Positions 41,439 to 49,550 of a stretch of DNA of 64,000 nt are shown here, in pieces. Positions within the stretch are counted from its first letter, which is position 1. Each line of letters begins with the position of its first letter. The position numbers and the translations under genes were made by a program. The stretch is from contig CAVTIR010000013.1 of assembly GCA_963734665.1 (NCBI GenBank), positions 1,054,001 through 1,118,000 on the forward strand, given 5' to 3'. The stretch comes from Trebonia sp963734665 (lineage in GTDB: Bacteria; Actinomycetota; Actinomycetes; Streptosporangiales; Streptosporangiaceae). The notes under the pieces were generated by a model. That model searched no databases. It was not told the origin of the DNA and was given only the letters and a program-made list of their open reading frames with translations.

Positions 41439-42953
41439 TCAGCCGACCTCTACCCAGTTCAGGGTGCGGTCGACCGCCTTCTTCCAGCCGCGGTAGCCGC
41501 TTTCCCGCTGCTCTTCGGTCCACGTCGGCTGCCAGCGCTTGGACTCGTTCCAGTTAGCGCGGAGCTCTTCCGTGGTGGACCAGAACTTGGTGGCAAGGCC
41601 GGCCGCGTACGCGGCGCCGAGCGCGGTCGTCTCGGCGACGACGGGACGGCTGACCGGCACCCCGAGGATGTCGGCCTGCAGCTGCATCGCCAGGTCGTTC
41701 GCGGTGACGCCGCCGTCGACCTTGAGCACCTCCAGGTGCACGCCGGAGTCCTGCTCCATCGCCTCGCTGACGTCGCGGGTCTGGTAGCAGATGGCCTCGA
41801 TCGTGGCCCTGGCCAGGTGGGCGTTGGTGTTGAAGCGCGACAGCCCGACGATCGCGCCGCGGGCGTCGCTGCGCCAGTACGGCGCGAACAGGCCGGAGAA
41901 CGCCGGCACGAAGTAGACGCCGCCGTTGTCATCGACCTGCCGGGCGAGGGCCTCGACCTCGGCGGCACCCGAGATGATGCCGAGTTGGTCGCGCAGCCAC
42001 TGCACCGCGGACCCGGTGACGGCGATCGAGCCTTCCAGTGCGTAGATCGGCTTTTGCCCGCCGAACTGGTAGCACACGGTTGTAAGCAGGCCGTTCTTGC
42101 TGCGGACGATCTCCTCGCCGGTGTTGAGCAGCATGAAGTTGCCCGTGCCGTAGGTGTTCTTCGCCTCGCCTGGCGTGAAGCAGACCTGACCGACCGTGGC
42201 GGCCTGCTGGTCGCCGAGGTCACCGGTGAGCGGAACCCCGCGTACCGCGGCCAGGCCGGTAACCTCGCCGTACCCGCCGGGCGCCGAGGACGGCATGATG
42301 CGCGGCAGCATCTGCCGCGGTATGCCGAAGAACGACAGGAGCTCGTCGTCCCAGTCCAGGGTCTCCAGGTTCATCAGCATGGTCCGGCTGGCGTTGGTCG
42401 GGTCGGTGACGTGCACGCCGCCGTTGACCCCGCCGGTCAGGTTCCAGATGACCCACGTGTCGGTGTTGCCGAAGACGGCCTCGCCGCGCTCCGCCGCCTC
42501 CCGCACGCCGTCGACGTTCTCCAGGATCCACTGGACCTTGCCGCCGGAGAAGTAGGTCGCCGGCGGCAGGCCGGCCTTGCGCCTGATGATGCCGCCGCGC
42601 TCGTCCCTGTCGAGCGCGCTGGCGATCCGGTCGGTGCGCGTGTCCTGCCACACGATGGCGTTGTAGTAGGGGCGCCCGGTCTTCGGGTTCCAGACGACCG
42701 CGGTCTCGCGCTGGTTGGTGACGCCGATTGCGGCCAGGTCCGCCGCGGTCAGGCCCGCGCCGTTCAGCGCGGTCTGGACGACGGCGGCGGTGCGCTCCCA
42801 GATCTCCAGTGGGTTGTGCTCGACCCAGCCGGCTTGCGGCAGGATCTGCTTGTGCTCAAGCTGGTGCTTGCCGACCTCGTTCCCGCCATGATCGAAGATC
42901 ATGAACCGGGTGCTCGTGGTGCCCTGGTCGACGGCGGCGACGTAATCCGGCAT
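41439..42953 (-). CDS. glpK: Glycerol kinase
   Basis: A 504-aa FGGY-family kinase that phosphorylates glycerol with ATP. It begins MPDYVAAVDQGTTSTRFMIF (phosphate-1 loop). VTNQRETAVVWNPKTGRPYY, WQDTRTDRI, LGDQQAATVGQVCFTPGEAK and KVDGGVTANDLAMQLQADIL are diagnostic glycerol-kinase motifs, and length is standard. It stands between glpF (58 bp upstream) and glpD (26 bp downstream). It presumably responds to the nearby IclR regulator. Confidence 0.97.
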   Translation of the reverse strand: MPDYVAAVDQGTTSTRFMIFDHGGNEVGKHQLEHKQILPQAGWVEHNPLEIWERTAAVVQTALNGAGLTAADLAAIGVTNQRETAVVWNPKTGRPYYNAIVWQDTRTDRIASALDRDERGGIIRRKAGLPPATYFSGGKVQWILENVDGVREAAERGEAVFGNTDTWVIWNLTGGVNGGVHVTDPTNASRTMLMNLETLDWDDELLSFFGIPRQMLPRIMPSSAPGGYGEVTGLAAVRGVPLTGDLGDQQAATVGQVCFTPGEAKNTYGTGNFMLLNTGEEIVRSKNGLLTTVCYQFGGQKPIYALEGSIAVTGSAVQWLRDQLGIISGAAEVEALARQVDDNGGVYFVPAFSGLFAPYWRSDARGAIVGLSRFNTNAHLARATIEAICYQTRDVSEAMEQDSGVHLEVLKVDGGVTANDLAMQLQADILGVPVSRPVVAETTALGAAYAAGLATKFWSTTEELRANWNESKRWQPTWTEEQRESGYRGWKKAVDRTLNWVEVG

Positions 42954-43011
42954 GGCTGCCTCTCTCTCGGTTCTGGCGTCTTTGCTCAGACCCTGTGCTC
43001 AGACCCGTGCA

Positions 43012-44043
43012 CTACTCGCGGAGTCTATGGGTGGTCGTCTCGGACTGGTCAGGCTGCCGGGACTCCGAGGCCGCGCCTTCGACCTGCGGCCGGGGCTCCG
43101 GGACCAGCTGGCTCTCCGGGATCGGTCCCTCGACTTCCTCGGCCTTCTTCAGCCGGGCGTGCAGGACGTCGCCGATGAACAGGTCGTAGAGGACGACGCC
43201 GATCACGCCCCCGATGAGCGGCCCCACGATGGGTATCCAGAAGTAGCCGCTGAAATTGAGGCCGATCGAGTGGTAGGTGCCCGGGAGGGCCACCTTCCCC
43301 CAGCCGGCGAAGTAGGCGAACAGCCGGGGGCCGAAGTCACGGGCCGGGTTGATCGCGTAGCCGGCGTTCGCGCCGTAGGACATGCCGATCGCGGCCACGG
43401 CAAAGCCGATGATCAGGGGTGCCAGGTTGGACCCGACGGCGGTGTTCCGCACGTCGATGATCGCGACGACGAAGATCAGCAGGAACGCCGTGCCGACAAT
43501 CTGGTCGATCAGCGGCCCGGCATATCCGCCGTGGAAGTAGCCGGCCGGGAAGGTGGCGAAGATCGAGTACGTCGCGAGGGCCCCGCCGCTGCTCTTCGGC
43601 GTCCCCGCGGCGGTGTTGAACGCATTGATCGCGTTGTCGTACACGAGGTACACAAGCGCGGCGCCGACGAACGCGCCGATCACCTGCGCCGCCATGTACG
43701 GCGCGACCTTCACCCAGGCGAACTTGCGCCGCACGGCGAACGCCAGCGTCACCGCCGGGTTGATGTGGGCGCCGCTCACGCCGCCGGCCACCCAGACGGC
43801 CATGGCGACCGCAAACGCCCAGCCGAAGGTGATCAGCAGCCAGTCCCCGGCCGCCAGGAAGATCGTCGTGGGGGTCGCGGCACGCCCGGAGCCCGGCAGG
43901 GCCGCGACCGCCATAGCGACCACGCCGTCACCGAACGCAATCAGGACGAACGTTCCGAAGAACTCGGAAAGCAGCTCGCCCCAAAGACCCGTGATGGGTC
44001 CGACGGTGCGCCCCTCACCGCGCAAAGGAGTGATGTCAGCCAT
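43012..44043 (-). CDS. glpF: Glycerol uptake facilitator (aquaglyceroporin)
   Basis: A 343-aa MIP-family channel. The two pore signatures are SGAHINPAVTLAF and AGYAINPARDFGPR; the second carries the Asp after NPAR that is typical of glycerol facilitators rather than water-only aquaporins. Six membrane segments are evident. The protein is longer than E. coli GlpF because of an extended loop and a charged C-terminal tail of about 45 residues (AEEVEGPIPESQLVPEPRPQ). ATG 44043 follows AGAGGA; the open frame begins earlier at 44145. It is the first gene of glpF-glpK-glpD. Confidence 0.93.
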   Translation of the reverse strand: MADITPLRGEGRTVGPITGLWGELLSEFFGTFVLIAFGDGVVAMAVAALPGSGRAATPTTIFLAAGDWLLITFGWAFAVAMAVWVAGGVSGAHINPAVTLAFAVRRKFAWVKVAPYMAAQVIGAFVGAALVYLVYDNAINAFNTAAGTPKSSGGALATYSIFATFPAGYFHGGYAGPLIDQIVGTAFLLIFVVAIIDVRNTAVGSNLAPLIIGFAVAAIGMSYGANAGYAINPARDFGPRLFAYFAGWGKVALPGTYHSIGLNFSGYFWIPIVGPLIGGVIGVVLYDLFIGDVLHARLKKAEEVEGPIPESQLVPEPRPQVEGAASESRQPDQSETTTHRLRE

Positions 44044-44299
44044 GGCTATCCTCTCCCCCGCTGGCCTCTCTGCCAGCGCGCTTTCGCCCAACGTACGACT
44101 GCCTGCCGCTCCCGACAATGCGTCAAATGAGTAAATTTTTGGCAAAGTATGATCGAGACGCCCCTCGGGCCCCCGAAACAGGCGCCTCTCCTGGCGCGCC
44201 TACGCTGCCGGGCGAGCGCCTTCTGCGGCAGCGAGACGACAGCCTGAGCAGGGACTTCACAGGACCCAGCCCCTGCGCCGCGCGCCCGGTAGCCGGCCC

Positions 44300-44328
44300 T
44301 TGACGGGCGGCTGGCACCGACCTATGTT
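44300..44328 (+). promoter_or_regulatory. Sigma-70-type promoter of dhaK (TTGACG-N17-TATGTT)
   Basis: TTGACG at 44300-44305 and TATGTT at 44323-44328 are separated by exactly 17 bp, upstream of dhaK (ATG 44432). The predicted start site falls just before the dyads at 44345-44370, which would place a repressor on the early transcribed region. Confidence 0.65.
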
Positions 44329-44344
44329 TCGCGTGATAAACATC

Positions 44345-44370
44345 GTTCTACAATGCGGAACACCATTCCG
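44345..44370. promoter_or_regulatory. Overlapping IclR-like dyads upstream of dhaK
   Basis: GTTCTACAATGCGGAAC (44345-44361) has symmetric half-sites GTTCnnCA. It overlaps CGGAACACCATTCCG (44356-44370), which is symmetric as CGGAA-N5-TTCCG. A related TTCCGAAC motif lies upstream of the iclR gene near 46227. These sites fit control of the glycerol genes by the neighbouring IclR protein. Confidence 0.5.
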
Positions 44371-44431
44371 GTGGGCTCGTCTCACCGGGGGTTACCGTCG
44401 GCTTGTCAGCAGCTCCTGGGGAAGGCGCGCC

Positions 44432-45424
44432 ATGAAGAAGCTCATCAACAGCCCGGAAACCGTGGTGACGGACGCCCTGGCGGGCATGGCCGCCGCCCAT
44501 CCGTCACTGTCGGTAGACATCGAGAACAGGGTCGTCACCCGCGCCGGCGCGCCGACCGCCGGGAAGGTGGGCCTGGTATCGGGCGGCGGCTCGGGGCACG
44601 AGCCGCTGCACGCCGGCTTCGTCGGCTACGGCATGCTGGACGGGGCGTGCGCGGGCGAGGTGTTCACGTCCCCGGTGCCCGACCAGATCGTCACCGCGAC
44701 CACGGCGGTCAGCGGCGGCGCAGGCGTGCTGCACATCGTGAAGAACTACACCGGCGACGTGCTCAACTTCCAGATGGCCGCCGAACTGGCGGCGGACGAG
44801 GGCATCGAGGTCGCCTCCGTGGTGGTCAACGATGACGTCGCCGTCCAGGACTCGCTCTACACCGCGGGCCGCCGCGGTGTCGGCGCCACCGTCTTCGTGG
44901 AGAAGATCGCTGGCGCCCTCGCGGAGCGGAGAGCGAAGCTCGCCGAGATCGCCGCGGTGGCGGCCGAGGTGAACGAGCGCAGCCGCTCATTCGGCGTCGC
45001 GCTGACCTCGTGCACGGTGCCGGCCGCGGGCAAGCCCACGTTCGACCTGCCGGAGACGGAGATCGAGCTCGGCATCGGCATCCACGGCGAGCCGGGCCGC
45101 ACCAGGGCGGTGCTGCAGCCGGCGCGCGACATCGCGGCGTACGCCATGGACGCCGTCAACGCCGACCTGCCCCTCGAGGGCGACCTGCTTGTCATGGTCA
45201 ACGGCATGGGCGGCACCCCCCTGATCGAGCTGTACGGCGTCTTCAACGAGGTCAGCCGCTACGTGACCGGCCACGGCGCCCGCGTCGCCCGCAACCTCGT
45301 GGGCAACTACATCACCAGCCTGGAGATGCAGGGGTTCTCCGTGACCGTCTGCCGCCTCAGCGACGCGCTCGCCGGGCTGTGGGACGCGCCGGTTGAGACG
45401 CCAGGGCTCCGGTGGGGCCGGTAG
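44432..45424 (+). CDS. dhaK: Dihydroxyacetone kinase, DhaK subunit
   Basis: A 330-aa protein; ATG 44432 has GGAAGG 6 nt upstream. MKKLINSPETVVTDALAGMA, GLVSGGGSGHEPLHAGFVGY and LHIVKNYTGDVLNFQMAAEL bind the substrate, and ELGIGIHGEPGRTRAV carries the His that forms a covalent hemiaminal with dihydroxyacetone. DhaK needs an ADP- or ATP-binding DhaL and, in PTS-dependent systems, DhaM; neither lies beside it here, since the next gene is iclR in the opposite direction. It is divergent from glpF with a 388-bp control region, linking dihydroxyacetone and glycerol use. Confidence 0.93.
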   Translation: MKKLINSPETVVTDALAGMAAAHPSLSVDIENRVVTRAGAPTAGKVGLVSGGGSGHEPLHAGFVGYGMLDGACAGEVFTSPVPDQIVTATTAVSGGAGVLHIVKNYTGDVLNFQMAAELAADEGIEVASVVVNDDVAVQDSLYTAGRRGVGATVFVEKIAGALAERRAKLAEIAAVAAEVNERSRSFGVALTSCTVPAAGKPTFDLPETEIELGIGIHGEPGRTRAVLQPARDIAAYAMDAVNADLPLEGDLLVMVNGMGGTPLIELYGVFNEVSRYVTGHGARVARNLVGNYITSLEMQGFSVTVCRLSDALAGLWDAPVETPGLRWGR

Positions 45425-45427
45425 CGC

Positions 45428-46210
45428 TCAGCTGAGTGCCGACAGCGCCACCGCGCCGCCGCGGCCCGCTCCCAGGTCACGGGACAACGACCGGGCGGCT
45501 TCGACGACGGCCTGTGCGAGCTCACCGCGCGTGCCCCTGGCGAGCAGCCTCGTCGCCGGTCCGACCACGCCGATGGAGCCCGCGACAACGCCGTCTCTGC
45601 TGAGCACGGGCGCCGCGATTCCGCCGTCGCCGACCGTGGCCTCCTGGTCCTCGATGGCGTACCCGCGCCTGCGGACCTGCGCGAGGGCCTGGCCGAGCGC
45701 CGTGCGGGCGGTCCTGGTCCGTCCGGTGAGCGGCGCACGCTCGGCCGCCATGACCCGCGCGGCCTCCGCGGGGGGAAGGTGGGCGACGATCGCGTGCCCG
45801 AGCGCGCAGGCGTGCCACGGGATGGCGGCACCCACCTCAAGGATCTGCACCGCGTCGTCGGGCCGGAACACGTGATGCAGCACGATCACGCGGGTGCCCG
45901 ACAACGTGGCCACCCACACCGCCTCCTGCGTCCGCTGGGCGAGCGAGTCTGCCCACCGCAGCGACCGCGCGCGCAGCTCCGAGCCGTCGAGGTAGGCGTT
46001 GCCGAGCTGGAGGACGCCCGCGCCAAGGCTGTACTTGCCAGTGAACGGGTCCTGACTGACCAGCTCGTGCTCCATCAGCGTGCGCAGCAGCCCGTAAACC
46101 GTCGGCTTCGCGAGCCCGACCCGGGCGGCGATCTCAGTCACCCCGAGGCGCGGCGTTCCCGACCCGAGCACGCCGAGGATCGCCGCCGCCCGCCCCACAG
46201 ACTGGATCAT
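45428..46210 (-). CDS. IclR-family transcriptional regulator of the glycerol/dihydroxyacetone genes
   Basis: A 260-aa protein; ATG 46210 has AGAGGA 4 nt upstream. The N-terminal winged helix reads MIQSVGRAAAILGVLGSGTP, LGVTEIAARVGLAKPTVYGL. The C-terminal IclR effector domain shows AIPWHACALGHAIVAHLPPA, GYAIEDQEATVGDGGIAAPV and GSIGVVGPATRLL. It resembles GylR-type glycerol regulators of actinomycetes by context. The gene converges with dhaK with 3 bp between stops. A TTCCGAAC motif in its leader suggests autoregulation. Confidence 0.88.
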   Translation of the reverse strand: MIQSVGRAAAILGVLGSGTPRLGVTEIAARVGLAKPTVYGLLRTLMEHELVSQDPFTGKYSLGAGVLQLGNAYLDGSELRARSLRWADSLAQRTQEAVWVATLSGTRVIVLHHVFRPDDAVQILEVGAAIPWHACALGHAIVAHLPPAEAARVMAAERAPLTGRTRTARTALGQALAQVRRRGYAIEDQEATVGDGGIAAPVLSRDGVVAGSIGVVGPATRLLARGTRGELAQAVVEAARSLSRDLGAGRGGAVALSALS

Positions 46211-46250
46211 AGAGTCCTCTCGATTATTCCGAACACAAAAATAGGACACG

Positions 46251-46478
46251 AGGCAGCGCGGTCTGTGCGCTACCTGCCAACAGCAACCACGGAGTTCTAA
46301 CCGCAGCCACAGCGCGGCACAGCCGCAGGCAGCCCGGATTTTTGGCTGCCTTCTGACCGCAACCACAAGGCCTTAACCTCAGCCACAGCGCGGCACAGCC
46401 GCAGGCAGCCCGGGTCTTGGGCTGCCTGCCAACCGCCACCACAAAGCCGTAACCTCAGCCACAGTGTGGGGGCGGCGC
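46251..46478. repeat. 76-bp tandem repeat, about three diverged units
   Basis: AGGCAGCxCGG begins units at 46251, 46327 and 46403, and AGCCACAG recurs at 46305, 46381 and 46457, always 76 bp apart. Within units two and three GGCAGCC pairs with GGCTGCC to form a hairpin, and GCGGCACAGCCGC forms another. The units have diverged and the first is the weakest. Confidence 0.75.
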
Positions 46479-46498
46479 GGTTTTTGCGCCGCCCCCAC
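46466..46498. terminator. Strong GC-rich hairpin (13-bp stem) with T-rich loop
   Basis: GTGGGGGCGGCGC and GCGCCGCCCCCAC pair perfectly around the loop GGTTTTT. It resembles a terminator stem, but a T tract after the stem is absent on both strands and it sits in a divergent promoter region. It may therefore insulate the two units or act in another way. Confidence 0.45.
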
Positions 46499-46510
46499 CG
46501 CAGGGGGTAT

Positions 46511-46599
46511 GGGGGGCGCGCAGCCCCCCATGACCGGGGAGTGCAGGGGGTCGTCCCCCCGCAGTGACAGCAGGGGGGTCGTCCCCCCGCAGTGACAGC
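46511..46599. repeat. G/C hairpin and duplicated 27-28-bp unit at the start of the alcohol-dehydrogenase gene
   Basis: GGGGGGC-N5-GCCCCCC (46511-46529) is followed by two tandem units, each containing GGGGGTCGTCCCCCCGCAGT (46546-46565 and 46574-46593). Each unit folds as GGGGG-TCGT-CCCCC. The chosen GTG start of the next gene lies inside the second unit, so its leader would be highly structured. Confidence 0.7.
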
Positions 46600-47827
46600 C
46601 GTACTATCGGGTGGAGACTCCCGTTGGGAGGTGGTCGGTACGAATTGGCCTCATCCGGTCGCCAAGTTCCTCGTGCCTGACGTGATCTTCGGTATCGGCG
46701 TCCTCTCCGAGGTCGGGCAGGCCGCGCGCCGGCAGGGTGCGGTCCACGTGCTTGTGGTCAGCGACCAAGGCGTGGCCGAGGCCGGCTGGACCAGCGAGGT
46801 GCTGCGGCACCTGGCCGAGGCCGACGTGTCCGCGCAGCTGTGGGACGGGCTGACGCCCAACCCGAAGGACCACGAGGTGGCCGCCGGCTGCGCCGCCTAC
46901 CTGGAGAGCGGCTGCGACGTCCTGGTGGCGGTCGGCGGCGGGAGCTGCATCGACGCGGCGAAGGCGATCGCGGTGCTGGCGACCCAGGCAGGCCAGAACG
47001 CAGGCGGCGCGGTGAGCGCGGGAATCACGGGCTACGCGGGCGTCGGGAAGGTGACCGGGCCGCTGCCGCCGACCGTGATGGTGCCGACCACGGGGGGCTC
47101 CGGGTCCGACGTCTCGCAGTTCTGCGTGGTGACGGACACTACGCGGCGGCTTAAGATCACGATCGGCGCGCGGGCGCTGGTGCCGGACATCTCGGTGACC
47201 GACCCGCGTGCGCTGACCACCGTGCCGCACGACATCACCGCGTACACCGCGATCGACGTGCTCAGCCACGCGATCGAGTCGTACCTGTCCCTGGCCGCGA
47301 GCTTCCTCACCGACACCCACGCGCTCACCGCCATCCGGGGCGTCTGCGAGCACCTGCTGCCCGCGCTCGACCATCCGGGCGACCTCCAGCCGCGTGACGG
47401 CCTTGCCAGGTCCAGCCTGCAGGCGGGCCTGGCCTTCAGCAACGCGCTGCTCGGCGCGACGCACGCCATCTCGCACCAGCTCGGCGGGCTGACCGACCTG
47501 CCGCACGGACTGCTTAACGCGATCCTGCTACCGCACGTGATGGAGTTCAACGCCGCCGTGGCGACCGGCAGGCTCGCCGACGTCGCGGGTGCGATGGGCC
47601 TGCGCACCGGCCTGATGACGCCGCAGGAGGCAGCCGACGCCGCGATCCAGACCGTGCGGGCGTTCGCGGGGAAGGCCGGCCTGCCGACCACGCTCCGCGA
47701 GATCGGCATCGAGTGCTCCCAGTTTGACCGCGTAGCGCGCGGTGCCCTGCTCGACGCCTACATCGTGACCAACCCCCGGCCAGTCGGCGAGGCGGACGCC
47801 CGCGCGATCTGCCAGGCGGCGTGGTAA
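46592..47827 (+). CDS. Iron-containing alcohol dehydrogenase (group III)
   Basis: A 411-aa NAD(P)-dependent enzyme. DVLVAVGGGSCIDAAKAIAV is the nucleotide-binding G-G-G-S-x-x-D-x-x-K motif and MVPTTGGSGSDVSQFCVVTD follows it. Metal ligands appear as YTAIDVLSHAIESYLSLAAS (Asp, His), GATHAISHQLGG (His) and TDLPHGLLNAILLPHVMEFN (His). The family includes methanol, 1,3-propanediol and other primary-alcohol dehydrogenases. The neighbouring two-component pair and formaldehyde dehydrogenase suggest methanol or short alcohols, not proven. GTG 46592 lies in a repeat without a clear ribosome-binding site; the true start is uncertain. Confidence 0.88.
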   Translation: MTAVLSGGDSRWEVVGTNWPHPVAKFLVPDVIFGIGVLSEVGQAARRQGAVHVLVVSDQGVAEAGWTSEVLRHLAEADVSAQLWDGLTPNPKDHEVAAGCAAYLESGCDVLVAVGGGSCIDAAKAIAVLATQAGQNAGGAVSAGITGYAGVGKVTGPLPPTVMVPTTGGSGSDVSQFCVVTDTTRRLKITIGARALVPDISVTDPRALTTVPHDITAYTAIDVLSHAIESYLSLAASFLTDTHALTAIRGVCEHLLPALDHPGDLQPRDGLARSSLQAGLAFSNALLGATHAISHQLGGLTDLPHGLLNAILLPHVMEFNAAVATGRLADVAGAMGLRTGLMTPQEAADAAIQTVRAFAGKAGLPTTLREIGIECSQFDRVARGALLDAYIVTNPRPVGEADARAICQAAW

Positions 47828-47838
47828 GGCGGCCCGCC

Positions 47839-48741
47839 GTGACAGACCTTGACGAGGCCCGCCTTGAGCAGCTGGTCGGCGTGCACTCGTCCAAGACCGG
47901 CTACTACGCCCAGTGGCGCGGGGCCGAGCGCCGCGCCGCCGAGCTGACCAGGCGCAACGAGCAGCTCCGCCGGGCCAGGGAGCACCTGGCGCGGGTTCGC
48001 CAGGCGGAGCTGGTGAACGCCGAGCGGCACCGGATCGCGCGCGACCTGCACGACAGCGTCGCCCAGTCCCTCGTCGGGATCGGGATGCACCTGGAATGGT
48101 GCCACCGGCACCTGGACCCTAGCTCGCCCGCTTACGAGCGCCTGGTCGCGAGCAAGGAACTCGCCCGCGCCGGCCTCGGCTGGGTCCGCTCGGCCGTCGA
48201 GGAGCTGTCCGGGCTTGAGCAGCCGGGCACGGGGCTCGGGCAGGCGCTGCGGGACCTGGCGGCGGACTTCCGGTCCGCCGGGCAGCTGCGGGTCTCCGTC
48301 CGGGTCACCGCCCGCCAGCGCCAGCTTCCCCCTGCGGTCGAGCACGCGCTGTTCCAGATCGCCCAGGAAGGGCTCTGGAACGCGGTACGGCACGCCAATG
48401 CCACCCAGGCGTGGCTCAGCCTGGCGTACGCCGAGGACCAGATCAGGCTCACCATCTCCGACGACGGCTCTGGCGACCCGGCCGCCGTCGGCCGCTACCT
48501 CACCACGGCGACCGCCGCGGCCCCAAGCCGGAGCACCCGCACGCCGCAGAACCACGGGCCGCAGGATCACGGGCCGCAGAACCACGGGCTGCGGAACATC
48601 GCCGAGCGGGCGGCCGAGCTCGGCGGCGAGGTCAGGCTGCGGCGCAGGCGCGGCGGTGGCCTGCGGATCAGTGTCCGCGTCCCCGCGGGGACCGCGGAAG
48701 CCGCGGCACCCGCCGCAGAAACGGGTCCTGCCGCGTCATGA
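47839..48741 (+). CDS. NarL-type sensor histidine kinase (HisKA_3), soluble
   Basis: A 300-aa kinase from GTG 47839, 11 bp after the dehydrogenase stop; a GTG at 47821 overlapping that stop is an alternative. A short coiled segment (ERRAAELTRRNEQLRRAREH) precedes HisKA_3 (NAERHRIARDLHDSVAQSLV, with the phospho-His). The ATPase domain has FQIAQEGLWNAVRHANATQA, ISDDGSGDP and HGLRNIAERAAELGG. A short repeat of QNHGPQDHGPQNHG before the last motif comes from three near-identical 15-mers at about 48544-48594. There is no sensor domain or membrane span, so the signal is probably sensed in the cytoplasm or through a partner. It is coupled to the next gene by ATGA. Confidence 0.88.
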   Translation: MTDLDEARLEQLVGVHSSKTGYYAQWRGAERRAAELTRRNEQLRRAREHLARVRQAELVNAERHRIARDLHDSVAQSLVGIGMHLEWCHRHLDPSSPAYERLVASKELARAGLGWVRSAVEELSGLEQPGTGLGQALRDLAADFRSAGQLRVSVRVTARQRQLPPAVEHALFQIAQEGLWNAVRHANATQAWLSLAYAEDQIRLTISDDGSGDPAAVGRYLTTATAAAPSRSTRTPQNHGPQDHGPQNHGLRNIAERAAELGGEVRLRRRRGGGLRISVRVPAGTAEAAAPAAETGPAAS

Positions 48742-49388
48742 AGAAAAGCGCCCCGGTGCGGATCCTGGTGGTGGACGACCACACGATCGTGCGGCAGGGG
48801 CTGCGCTCGATCCTCGACCTGGAGCCGGACTTCACGGTGGTCGGCGAGGCCGCCGACGCCGAGCAGGCGGTCACGGAGACGGCACGGCTGCGCCCCGACG
48901 TGGTCCTGCTAGACCTGATGCTCAGCGACCGCGCGCCCGCCGAAGGACTCGACGTGTGCGCCGATCTGCGGGAGCGGCACTCCGACGTGAGCGTCGTCGT
49001 GCTCACCACGTTCCTCGACGAGCGGCTGCTGCTGGGCGCGCTGCGCCGCGGCGCCAGCGGCTACGCGCTCAAGGACGTCGACGCAGTGGAACTCGCCCGC
49101 ATCATCCGCAGCGTGCACGGCGGCCAGTCCGCGTTCGACCCGCGCAGCGCGAAGCTCGTCCTCCGGTCACTGACGGACCAGCCCGGCCCGCCGGGCGGGC
49201 TGCTCAGCGACCGCGAGCTCGAGGTCGTCCGGCTGGTCGCCCGGGGCGCCACCAACCTGCGGGTCGCCCGCGAGCTCTATGTGAGCGAGAGCACCGTCAA
49301 GTACCACCTGCGGACCGCCATGCGCAAGCTCGGGGCGAGCGACCGGACCGAGCTTGTCTACCGGGCGAGCGCCAGGGGCCTGCTGTAG
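48738..49388 (+). CDS. NarL/FixJ-family response regulator
   Basis: A 216-aa regulator. The receiver reads RILVVDDHTIVRQGLRSILD, DVVLLDLMLSDRAPAEGLDV (phospho-Asp), VVVLTTFLDERLLLGALRRG and GYALKDVDAVE. The LuxR helix-turn-helix is LLSDRELEVVRLVARGATNL then SESTVKYHLRTAMRKLGASD. ATG 48738 overlaps the kinase stop by 4 bp. The pair sits between the alcohol and formaldehyde dehydrogenase genes, so control of alcohol oxidation is the simplest inference. Confidence 0.92.
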   Translation: MKKSAPVRILVVDDHTIVRQGLRSILDLEPDFTVVGEAADAEQAVTETARLRPDVVLLDLMLSDRAPAEGLDVCADLRERHSDVSVVVLTTFLDERLLLGALRRGASGYALKDVDAVELARIIRSVHGGQSAFDPRSAKLVLRSLTDQPGPPGGLLSDRELEVVRLVARGATNLRVARELYVSESTVKYHLRTAMRKLGASDRTELVYRASARGLL

Positions 49389-49550
49389 GGGAAGACCCTG
49401 TCCGAACGGTCAGGCCGGCTAGCCCATCCGGTCAACGGGCGCTGCCCGACCGGGTGAGATGTTTCCGCTGGTCGGAGCAGTGACGGTCAGCCGACACCGT
49501 TCCTAGGCTCGTAGCGTACGAGCACATGGGCCGATACAGAGGGGTGTGCC

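Larger units (their letters stand above)
46211..46591. other. 381-bp divergent spacer filled with tandem repeats and hairpins
   Basis: This stretch between iclR and the alcohol-dehydrogenase gene holds no gene. It contains a 76-bp tandem repeat array, a GC-rich hairpin with a T-rich loop, a second G/C hairpin and a 27-28-bp tandem repeat; these are described separately. Confidence 0.7.

Noticed and set aside
40099..43178. Large plus-strand ORFs opposite glpD and glpK
   Set aside because: They are antisense shadows of genuine glpD and glpK, with His/Arg/Val/Gly-rich text and no family signature.
46251..46478. CRISPR array
   Set aside because: The 76-bp units are contiguous diverged tandem repeats without unique spacers, and no cas gene is present.
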